A stretch of 14,217 nucleotides of DNA from an uncultured Flavobacteriales bacterium (GTDB lineage: Bacteria; Bacteroidota; Bacteroidia; Flavobacteriales; Weeksellaceae), in the NCBI GenBank assembly GCA_937876095.1, contig CALFIE010000033.1, positions 1 through 14,217 of the forward strand. The letters run 5' to 3'. How positions within the stretch are numbered: position 1 is the first letter of the stretch; each line of letters begins with the position of its first letter. The notes beneath the pieces were generated by a model. It ran no database searches. It was not told the DNA's origin and worked only from the letters and a program-made list of their open reading frames with translations. A program made the position numbers and the translations under genes. Of this stretch, positions 7,670 to 13,976 are shown one piece after another.

Positions 7670-8668
7670 CTTCTCTTTTTTATAATTTTCTAGGTGAAAA
7701 GCCAAACTTTCATCTACCGGAATGAAATCGTAGTGCAGTTTTTCTTTAATTTTTTTGTTAGAAACAATGTGATTCGTAGTGACTGCATCTATATTTACCT
7801 TGGTCATCATTCGTAAAATTGGGAACAACCAACCAAAAAGCGTGTTGAGAACGGTTCCCATTCTCAAATAGGTTTCAGGAAGTACTTTTACGGAGGTTTT
7901 TCCTAATTTTTTTCGAATAATATTTGCAAAATCTACATATTTTTTGTTTTCAGAAATTAGAATAAATCGCTCCCCGAAATTATTTTTTTCCATAAGTGTG
8001 ACTGCAATTTTGGCAATATCTCTCACATCTACATATGCTGAAGTTCCGGGCATTGCAAAAGGGAATTTCTCAAAAGTCGAATACATTTCTCCACTGCTGC
8101 TGTTCCAATTTCCGCTACCAATGATAATTCCGGGATTGATGATTACGGTTTGCAAACCTTCTGCAGAAGCGCGCCAAACTTCCATTTCAGAAAAATGTTT
8201 GGATTTTGCATACGCAGAATGATCTAATTTGGAGTTGAAATCCGAAGATTCATCCATTTCACCCATTTCATTATAACCATCTAAAACCGCCATAGAACTT
8301 ACAAAACAGAACTTTTTGACCGAAGAATTTTCGCAAGCGAAAAGCAAATTTTTGGTACCTTCTATATTGGTGTGGTACATTTCGCGTTTTCTTTTGGGGT
8401 GAAAACTTACTTTTGCAGCACAATGATAGACTTCTTCTACACCAAGCAAAGCGTTTTGAAGCGACTGAACATCATTAAAATCTACATCAATCCATTCAAT
8501 TTTCTGGAAAAATTCGTCAGGATTTTCGGTGTAGAATTTCATAGAATCTTTTACCTCTTGCAAATTGCTGGTTTTGCGTTTGGTTGCACGCACTTTTTTG
8601 CCACGTTTTAGCAGTTCTAAAACGAGGACTCTACCGAGAATTCCTGTTGCGCCAGTTACGAGGATCAT
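7664..8668 (-). CDS. NAD(P)-dependent epimerase/dehydratase family protein (extended SDR)
   Basis: This 334-residue extended short-chain dehydrogenase has a Rossmann fold. The N-terminal dinucleotide motif is GATGILG (6-12). The basic stretch after beta-2 (RATKRKTSN, 27-35) suggests NADP(H) preference. An acidic DVDF lies at 61-64. The catalytic elements are VSS at 123-125 and YAKSK (Tyr153, Lys157). INPGIIIGSGN (177-187) is typical of dihydroflavonol-reductase/3-beta-HSD-like members. The substrate cannot be told from sequence. The gene is probably a single unit with its own promoter (8715-8744); the leader holds a short 7-bp-period array. Its 3' end dissolves into another array of the same unit in the opposite orientation. 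Confidence 0.88.
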   Translation of the reverse strand: MILVTGATGILGRVLVLELLKRGKKVRATKRKTSNLQEVKDSMKFYTENPDEFFQKIEWIDVDFNDVQSLQNALLGVEEVYHCAAKVSFHPKRKREMYHTNIEGTKNLLFACENSSVKKFCFVSSMAVLDGYNEMGEMDESSDFNSKLDHSAYAKSKHFSEMEVWRASAEGLQTVIINPGIIIGSGNWNSSSGEMYSTFEKFPFAMPGTSAYVDVRDIAKIAVTLMEKNNFGERFILISENKKYVDFANIIRKKLGKTSVKVLPETYLRMGTVLNTLFGWLFPILRMMTKVNIDAVTTNHIVSNKKIKEKLHYDFIPVDESLAFHLENYKKEKK

Positions 8669-8676
8669 GTTTTTTT

Positions 8677-8697
8677 GAGTGATGAGTTATGAGTTTT
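8677..8697. repeat. 7-bp-period mini-array in the SDR gene leader
   Basis: GAGTGAT, GAGTTAT, GAGTTTT are three 7-bp steps. The core TGAGTTATGA (8683-8692) is the reverse complement of TCATAACTCA at 7648-7657 in the array at the other end of the same gene, so the gene is bracketed by inverted copies. It would lie within the transcribed leader if transcription starts near 8708. Confidence 0.45.
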
Positions 8698-8714
8698 TGA
8701 ATGATTGATTTTTA

Positions 8715-8744
8715 CAAAAATACAGTTAATATTTCATTTTCAAA
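8715..8744 (-). promoter_or_regulatory. Promoter for the SDR gene (-33 and -7)
   Basis: On the minus strand TTTG (8741-8744) is followed after 18 nt by TATTTTTG (8715-8722). This fits the Bacteroidota pattern TTG-N17-23-TAnnTTTG in both boxes and spacing. The predicted start is near 8708, giving a leader of about 40 nt to the ATG at 8668. The -33 box is part of the first unit of the 8-bp tandem array. Confidence 0.6.
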
Positions 8745-8788
8745 TTTTCAAATTAGCACATTCTCAAATTAGCAAATTTTCAAATTAA
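8741..8788. repeat. Six-unit 8-bp tandem array between esterase and SDR genes
   Basis: The six 8-bp units in order are CAAATTTT, CAAATTAG, CACATTCT, CAAATTAG, CAAATTTT, CAAATTAA. The right end covers the last codons and the stop (8780-8782) of the esterase gene. The left end supplies the -33 box of the SDR promoter. In gene sense the unit is AATTTGNN. Confidence 0.7.
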
Positions 8789-9556
8789 AAAACTTTTCAC
8801 CACCTCACTGAAATCTTTTGGATTTTCTGCTTGTACCCAATGTCCTGCATTTTTGATAGTAGCAAATTTCGCTTGCGGAAATTGTTGCTTAATGAGAAAT
8901 TCATCTTCTGGCAAAATATAATGTGATTTTTCGCCTGCTATAAACAATGTTTCGCCTAAAAATTGTCCATTCCCTACTGCATTGGTAACAAATTCGGTGT
9001 ATTTTTCTGACAAGGTTTTTAGGTTGAATCGCCAATCGAGATTTTTATCATCAGTCCAATACAAATTTTTAAGTAAAAACTGAATCACCGATTTCTCTGG
9101 AATGTAGTCTGCAAGAGCGATTTCGGCTTGTTGACGAGTGGTAATTTTCTGGAAATCAATGCTTTCTAATGCTTTTATAATTCCCTGATGATGAGGAGGA
9201 TATGTTTTCGGAGCTATATCAACTACTACCAATTTTTCCACTTTTTCGGGGTGAGAAATCGCAAAAGTCATCACTGCTTTTCCGCCTAAAGAATGACCGA
9301 GCAAATTCACTTTTTGTAGATGATGAAAATTCATATAATTCAGGATATCATCGGATAAAACCTGATGATTCATTTCACTGGAATGGAAACTTCTGCCGTG
9401 ATTGCGTAAATCTATAAGATGAGTTGGGAATAATTCACCAAATTCTTTGCCGAAACTTCCCCAATTATCGAGCATTCCAAACAATCCGTGGAAAACTAAA
9501 AGTGGTGTTGTAGAAAGGTTTTCTCCGTATATTTTTGAGTGTAGGTTTTGATTCAT
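8780..9556 (-). CDS. Alpha/beta-hydrolase, YbfF-like esterase
   Basis: A 258-residue cytoplasmic serine hydrolase. The oxyanion-hole HGLFG is at 23-27, followed by MLDNWG. The nucleophile elbow is GHSLGG (87-92) with Ser89. Asp113 lies in VVVDIAPKTYPPHH, and the catalytic His239 in NAGHWVQAE. Ser89/Asp113 and this motif spacing match the YbfF esterase subfamily, which acts on short acyl esters including thioesters in vitro; the physiological substrate is unknown. The gene begins 44 nt after pdxJ with no promoter element visible, so it is probably the last gene of the mscS-membrane protein-pdxJ unit. Its C-terminal codons and stop form part of the 8-bp tandem array. Confidence 0.88.
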   Translation of the reverse strand: MNQNLHSKIYGENLSTTPLLVFHGLFGMLDNWGSFGKEFGELFPTHLIDLRNHGRSFHSSEMNHQVLSDDILNYMNFHHLQKVNLLGHSLGGKAVMTFAISHPEKVEKLVVVDIAPKTYPPHHQGIIKALESIDFQKITTRQQAEIALADYIPEKSVIQFLLKNLYWTDDKNLDWRFNLKTLSEKYTEFVTNAVGNGQFLGETLFIAGEKSHYILPEDEFLIKQQFPQAKFATIKNAGHWVQAENPKDFSEVVKSFLI

Positions 9557-9600
9557 AGCTCTCGCTTATTTTGCAGATTATTAATATAATAAATTGATGG

Positions 9601-10320
9601 TTACCATTTCGCTAATCTCTTCAAATAAGCTTGTACCGTGTTTTCTAAACCGAGATACAACGCTTCGGAAATCAAAGAGTGACCAATGGAAACTTCTAAT
9701 AAATTTGGGATATTTTCTGCGAAATATTTTAGATTTTCAAGCGATAAATCGTGACCTGCATTGATTCCTAAACCAAATTTTGAGGCTTCTACTGCGGTTT
9801 CGTAATAGGATTTAATTGCCAATTCTTTGTTGGAAGTATAATTTTTAGCGAAAGCTTCTGTATACAATTCAATTCGATCGGCTCCTGTTTCTGCAGCAAA
9901 CTGTACCATTTCAGGATTGGGATCAAGGAAAATTGAGGTTCGGATTCCTGCATTTTTGAATTCTGCAATCACATTTTTTAGAAAACCAGCATGAGTTTTA
10001 CAATCCCAACCTGCATTAGAAGTAATCGCGTTATCAGCATCCGGAACCAGTGTAACTTGTTCTGGTTTTATCTCTAAAACCATATCTATAAACGGACGAT
10101 GTGGATTTCCCTCAATATTAAATTCGGTGTAAACCAAAGGTTTCAAATCGTAGACATCTTTTTTGGTGATGTGTCTTTCATCTGGTCTTGGATGAATGGT
10201 AATTCCTTGTGCACCAAATTCTTGCAATTTTATAGCTGCTTCTGTCACACTTGGCAATTCGCCACCTCTTGCATTTCTGATGGTAGCAATTTTATTGATA
10301 TTTACAGAGAGTTTTGTCAT
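9601..10320 (-). CDS. pdxJ: Pyridoxine 5'-phosphate synthase
   Basis: PdxJ condenses 1-deoxyxylulose 5-phosphate with 3-amino-2-oxopropyl phosphate to pyridoxine 5'-phosphate, the ring-closing step of the DXP-dependent vitamin B6 pathway. It is a TIM-barrel enzyme, here 239 residues. Motifs: VNINKIATIRNARGG (6-20); TIHPRPDERHI (41-51) with the His/Arg active-site cluster; EFNIEGNP (66-73) with the probable catalytic Glu70; GINAGHDL (185-192) with His190; and the phosphate-binding SIGHSLISEA (211-220). The ATG overlaps the TGA of the upstream membrane-protein gene in ATGA (10317-10320), indicating translational coupling. Confidence 0.95.
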   Translation of the reverse strand: MTKLSVNINKIATIRNARGGELPSVTEAAIKLQEFGAQGITIHPRPDERHITKKDVYDLKPLVYTEFNIEGNPHRPFIDMVLEIKPEQVTLVPDADNAITSNAGWDCKTHAGFLKNVIAEFKNAGIRTSIFLDPNPEMVQFAAETGADRIELYTEAFAKNYTSNKELAIKSYYETAVEASKFGLGINAGHDLSLENLKYFAENIPNLLEVSIGHSLISEALYLGLENTVQAYLKRLAKW

Positions 10321-11297
10321 TTCAATGTTAAGATTAGTTTGTTACTAATATATTTTATAGTTTGAATATTTAAAGGAAATTCAGCAAGTACATGCAATAA
10401 ACTCAAGAAAAAAATCACATATAATCCTAAAGAATAATTGTACAAAAATAACAATGATGATATTGTCCAAATGAATACTATAAAGAAGGTTTTCTTAGGA
10501 GTAAAAGTTTTTGTCCAACCAATAATAGAGGTTTTGCTAAACCAGTTCAAGTAATGATATGTATAAGCAAAAGCCATAAAAATTTGAAATTTCAATACGT
10601 ATTCTCTCAAACCAACACTATTGTTATTTTTGAAAATGGTAGTTAGAAAAATCTCAAATTTGTTATTTAATTGCATAAAACTTGTTGAACGATAAAGCGA
10701 AAAGTATTTTTCTGAAATTGATTGATGTAAATCTATTGGTATGAAATAAATGATAAAAGGTACAAAGAATAAAAAAATGATAGGTAAAAGAGAATAGATA
10801 TTTGGAGCTTTCAAATAACCATATAACATAAATAACCCTGTAAATAGATATACATGCACTAAAGTTGGCAAAAGTAAACCTATTATCATAAAACCATTAG
10901 AGTATTTGTAAACCAAAAATATGATTAACAAACTGGTAAATATTGCAATAAATAATTTTTTAGATTTATTCGGGAATTCCATTAATATGAATATTAAAAG
11001 AAAAATCATTGCTAAAATTATCCCATAAAAATCATTGCTCAAAATATAGTTATTTGTAAAATAGGTGTACAAAAATATAATTGAAATTATTGCTGAAACC
11101 AATATAAAAATGTACAATATCTTTTTATTAAAGAAATATGATTTAGAGTCCAACCATTCTAATTCGGTTAAATAATGCAATGGTCCCAAAAAAGCGTAGG
11201 AAAACAAAAAAAGTTCAAAAGGGAACAAAAATGCTAAAAAAAGTGAGATGATAATCATTCCCACATTTAGCAAGTCTATTTTTTCAGTAGTAATCAT
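10317..11297 (-). CDS. Polytopic membrane protein of unknown function with intramembrane histidines
   Basis: I cannot name this 326-residue protein. It is rich in Phe, Ile, Leu and Tyr and has about eight to nine hydrophobic segments over its whole length. Polar residues inside otherwise hydrophobic stretches stand out: GPLHYLTELEW (38-48; His41, Glu45, Glu47), LVHVYLF (146-152; His148), YTYHYLNWFSKT (245-256; His248, Asn251) and LLHVLAEFPLN (300-310; His302, Glu306). Such a pattern can bind a metal inside a membrane, broadly as in the Brp/Blh carotenoid dioxygenases, but I see no clear match to that family and offer it only as a hypothesis. The gene starts 3 nt after the mscS-like stop and overlaps the pdxJ start by 4 nt, so it is translated within one operon. 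Confidence 0.75.
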   Translation of the reverse strand: MITTEKIDLLNVGMIIISLFLAFLFPFELFLFSYAFLGPLHYLTELEWLDSKSYFFNKKILYIFILVSAIISIIFLYTYFTNNYILSNDFYGIILAMIFLLIFILMEFPNKSKKLFIAIFTSLLIIFLVYKYSNGFMIIGLLLPTLVHVYLFTGLFMLYGYLKAPNIYSLLPIIFLFFVPFIIYFIPIDLHQSISEKYFSLYRSTSFMQLNNKFEIFLTTIFKNNNSVGLREYVLKFQIFMAFAYTYHYLNWFSKTSIIGWTKTFTPKKTFFIVFIWTISSLLFLYNYSLGLYVIFFLSLLHVLAEFPLNIQTIKYISNKLILTLK

Positions 11298-11300
11298 TAT

Positions 11301-12536
11301 TTACACTTTGTTCACCTGCATTACTTCTAGCTCAAATTCTTTGGCTGCAACCAATATATGATCGAAAATATCGGCTTGTATGCGTTCATAATCTATGATT
11401 TCGGCTTTATTTGCGAAACAATAAATTTCTAATGGCAATCCTTGCGGTGTGATTTCTAATTGGCGTACCAAAATAATATCATCATGATCTACTTTTGAAC
11501 TATTTCTAAGATAATTCAGGACATAATTTCTGAAAAGTCCAATATTGGTAAGTTGTTGTCCATTTATGATATTATCAGAATGTGGGATGTTCTCTTTAGA
11601 AATTTCGATTTCCTTCATTTTTCTGGTAAGATATTCAGAAATCAGGTTGATGTCTTTTACTTTTTGGTAAAAACGATCGTCCACAAATTTAAAGGAATTG
11701 ATATTGAAGTAGATAGAACGTTTTATTCTTCTGCTACTTCCTTCGTACATCACCTGGTGATTTCTAATTTCTGTACTCAACAAATCGTAGGTTGGTATAG
11801 TAGAAATTGTTTTGTCAAAATTTTGAATTTTGGTAGTAAGTAAACTAATATCTAAAATATTACCTTCTATATCATATTTAGGAATACCTATCCAATCACC
11901 AATTTTCAAATTTTTGGAAGTTGAAACGTGAATTCCCGTAACAAAACCTAAAATAGTATCCCGAAAAACCAATAGAATAACAGCTGTTATAGCACCTAAA
12001 AGCCCAATAATAGTACTAGCTTGTATACCTAAAATAATAAAAACACCTATAATTGAAAAGACAACCAAACCTAGGATTCTTGTGGTTCCAGAAATGGCTT
12101 TTATGGCTGTAACTCTGTATATATCTTCTTTTTGGATGTAATAACTTTCTAATGATTTTATAATGCGATAAACCAAAACTGCAAAAACCATTACCTGTCC
12201 AAACATTAATAATCGATCAAAATAATTCCAACTTTTAGGATGTCTCCAAAAAACATCTTCTACCATAATCATACAAATTCCTAAAGAAAATAAATGGGAG
12301 ATGGAGTGTTGTACTTTTTCTTTGTAAGCAATTTTAAGAAAATCGTTTTTAGATATTCTTACAACAAATTTTGAAATAATGCTATTGATGATACGTATGA
12401 TAACATCTATAATGAGAAAAAAAACCAAAAGAAGCATTATTTTAAAGAAAATTTGAGCAGGCAAAATCAAACCATTTGCAAAATTATCCTTTACAAAAAA
12501 ATGTATTTCTTCGCTTATATGTTTTAGTATACCCAA
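11301..12536 (-). CDS. Mechanosensitive ion channel, MscS family (YbdG-like)
   Basis: This is an inner-membrane channel that opens under membrane tension in hypo-osmotic shock. It has 411 residues, with membrane segments at about 22-52, 77-95, 107-126, 150-170 and the pore helix 173-205 (STIIGLLGAITAVILLVFRD, then TILGFVTGIHV). The cytoplasmic beta-domain follows: KIGDWIGIPKYDIEGNILDI (211-230), TTKIQNFDKTISTIPT (234-249). The long soluble tail to 411 and the INGQQLTNIGLFRNY region (324-338) resemble E. coli YbdG, a miniconductance-type member, rather than compact MscS. It heads a leftward run with 3 nt to the next gene. A -7 promoter element (12553-12560) stands immediately upstream and predicts a very short leader. 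Confidence 0.9.
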   Translation of the reverse strand: MGILKHISEEIHFFVKDNFANGLILPAQIFFKIMLLLVFFLIIDVIIRIINSIISKFVVRISKNDFLKIAYKEKVQHSISHLFSLGICMIMVEDVFWRHPKSWNYFDRLLMFGQVMVFAVLVYRIIKSLESYYIQKEDIYRVTAIKAISGTTRILGLVVFSIIGVFIILGIQASTIIGLLGAITAVILLVFRDTILGFVTGIHVSTSKNLKIGDWIGIPKYDIEGNILDISLLTTKIQNFDKTISTIPTYDLLSTEIRNHQVMYEGSSRRIKRSIYFNINSFKFVDDRFYQKVKDINLISEYLTRKMKEIEISKENIPHSDNIINGQQLTNIGLFRNYVLNYLRNSSKVDHDDIILVRQLEITPQGLPLEIYCFANKAEIIDYERIQADIFDHILVAAKEFELEVMQVNKV

Positions 12537-12552
12537 AATCTAAAATTTGAGT

Positions 12553-12560
12553 CAAAAATA
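12553..12560 (-). promoter_or_regulatory. Promoter -7 element for the mscS-pdxJ unit
   Basis: On the minus strand this reads TATTTTTG, an exact TAnnTTTG match 16 bp upstream of the ATG at 12536. The leader would be only about 10 nt. No good TTG -33 box is seen at 17-23 nt, so the call rests on the -7 match and position. Confidence 0.45.
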
Positions 12561-12787
12561 CAAAAACTTTAGTCATTACGTTTAATTAACCACTTTAAAT
12601 AAAGTTATTTTGATATCACAAAACATTAAACAACAAACAAATAATATATGAATTTAAAAAAATAAATATTTCAATTTATATACAATTTAGCATTTTTGAA
12701 GCAAAATTTTCAATTAATAAAAAACTATGAAACAACTAAACTATCTACTTTTTTGAATTTGTAAAAATTTTTTAAAATAATTTATAT

Positions 12788-12816
12788 AAAGTGGCTTTAA
12801 TAAGTCACTTTTTTTT
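12788..12816 (+). terminator. Terminator-like hairpin with U-run in the DUF456 gene leader
   Basis: AAAGTGGCTT (12788-12797) pairs with AAGTCACTTT (12802-12811) over ten bases, with one G-U pair and a TAAT loop, and is followed by an unbroken T run to 12816. This is a standard intrinsic terminator in the + direction. No + strand gene ends before it: the gene to the left is divergent. It must therefore act on an unannotated short transcript or on the DUF456 leader itself. The 12537-12835 spacer is otherwise very A/T-rich. Confidence 0.6.
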
Positions 12817-12835
12817 ATTTTTAACCAAAAAAATA

Positions 12836-13333
12836 ATGGATCAATCTATCCTTGCATTAATAGGACTGATAATGCTAATTATTGGACTTTTAGGAACGGT
12901 ATTACCTGCTTTACCTGGTCTGATTGTCAGTTTTGCAGGATTGTTATTGTATAAATATGGTGCAAATGGTGAAATTTCTACCATTTATATATGGATTTTT
13001 GGAATTCTAACAGCTGCATCCATCGTTTTGAATTACGTAATTCCTGCTAAAACCAACCGAAAATACGGTGGAACAAGATGGGGAAGCATTGGTTCTATAG
13101 TAGGAACAATTTTGGGAATGCTATTTATACCATTACCTTTCGGATTTCTTATCGGGATGTTTGCAGGAGTATTCATCGGTGAATTACTACACGACAAAAA
13201 CGACCAAAAAAAAGCCTTCAATTCTGTAAAAGGAGCAATGATTGGTTTCATTTATGGAACTGGTTTCAATTTTATAGTTGGTTTGGCAATGTTTTTGGTA
13301 GTATTAATTAATATCATTAAAAACAATTATTAA
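12836..13333 (+). CDS. DUF456 family membrane protein
   Basis: A 165-residue, glycine-rich integral membrane protein of the DUF456 family; function unknown. Hydrophobic segments lie at about 5-38 (a helical hairpin around LPALPGL, 23-29), 48-69, 84-115 and 134-160. Family features include the KYGGTRWGSIGSIVG stretch (76-90), PLPFGFLIG (99-107), FIGELLHD (113-120) and the GXXXG-rich KGAMIGFIYGTGF (132-144). The ATG at 12836 (MDQSILALIG) is chosen over an in-frame GTG at 12791, because the GTG is buried in the terminator-like hairpin and its extension (ALISHFFLFLTKKI) is not part of the family. The next gene starts 1 nt after the stop. No exact + strand TAnnTTTG element was found upstream. Confidence 0.85.
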   Translation: MDQSILALIGLIMLIIGLLGTVLPALPGLIVSFAGLLLYKYGANGEISTIYIWIFGILTAASIVLNYVIPAKTNRKYGGTRWGSIGSIVGTILGMLFIPLPFGFLIGMFAGVFIGELLHDKNDQKKAFNSVKGAMIGFIYGTGFNFIVGLAMFLVVLINIIKNNY

Positions 13334-13334
13334 A

Positions 13335-13955
13335 ATGTTACGCAAAACTATCTATTTCTTATGTATCGTTTTCACATTTTCTATGTGTCAGTCGCAACGA
13401 ACCAAAAAAACCGTTACTAAGAGGAAAGCGACAACGGTATCAAAAAAATCTACCACCAACAAAAATTCTACAAAAATTGTAGTAGATACTACCAAAACAC
13501 CTACTTCAAACAATAATGCTGATCTCGTGATAAAACCAAAAACCAGCAAAGAAACCAAAATAGGTGAAGTGATTTACTTCAACGAAGGTGAAAATAAGTT
13601 TTTGAAAGAGTATGAAATGAATGTCACTTTCAGAAAATTGCTTACAGACAGTCGTTGTCCACAAGGTACTAATTGTTTTTGGGCAGGAGTTGCAACCGCA
13701 GAAGTAGAATTTATGGGAACTTATACCAGACCAATGAGAATGAATCTTTCTACTATGAAAGATGAAAACAAAGGTTTAGAAAATTTTGGAGCATTCAATG
13801 GTTACAAAATCACTTTGGTAAGTGTAACACCGCATCCTACTGCAGAAAACGATTTTAACACCATGAAAGGTAAATACAAAATTGGTATAAAAATAGAAAA
13901 ATCAAGTGAAAAACCAAATCCTACCACACAAAGAGGTGGTATAGAATCTAAATAA
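13335..13955 (+). CDS. Putative lipoprotein with DSRCP-x-G-x2-C-x-W-x-G motif, function unknown
   Basis: A 206-residue exported protein. The N-terminus MLRKTIYFLCIVFTFSMC has a short basic start and a hydrophobic core, then Cys18 followed by QSQ, which reads as a lipobox; a secreted form cut by signal peptidase I is the alternative. Residues 21-75 are a low-complexity Lys/Thr/Ser/Asn linker. The folded part begins near 76 and carries DSRCPQGTNCFWAG (105-118), with Cys108 and Cys114 likely to form a disulfide outside the cytoplasm. I recall similar DSRCP...C.WAG domains in uncharacterised Bacteroidota exported proteins. A Pro/Thr tail ends at GGIESK. The start is 1 nt after the DUF456 stop, so the two genes form one transcript. 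Confidence 0.72.
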   Translation: MLRKTIYFLCIVFTFSMCQSQRTKKTVTKRKATTVSKKSTTNKNSTKIVVDTTKTPTSNNNADLVIKPKTSKETKIGEVIYFNEGENKFLKEYEMNVTFRKLLTDSRCPQGTNCFWAGVATAEVEFMGTYTRPMRMNLSTMKDENKGLENFGAFNGYKITLVSVTPHPTAENDFNTMKGKYKIGIKIEKSSEKPNPTTQRGGIESK

Positions 13956-13959
13956 GATT

Positions 13960-13976
13960 AAAAAAACCGCTTTTTT
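13960..13976. terminator. Possible bidirectional A/T-tract hairpin between convergent genes
   Basis: A run of seven A, the loop CCGC and a run of six T can fold into a 6-bp A-T stem that reads the same from both sides. It lies in the 19-bp gap between the convergent lipoprotein and ung genes and touches the ung stop (13975-13977). The stem has no G-C pairs, so it may be weak. Confidence 0.35.

Noticed and set aside
8741..8788. CRISPR-like array
   Set aside because: The units are 8 bp, contiguous and degenerate, with no spacers and no cas genes nearby.
10099..10365. Opposite-strand open frames over pdxJ, NatB, PurK and other genes
   Set aside because: They are shadows of well-supported genes, with no recognisable protein features.
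12791..12835. GTG start at 12791 for the DUF456 gene
   Set aside because: The codon lies within the terminator-like stem, and the extra residues are not family-like.
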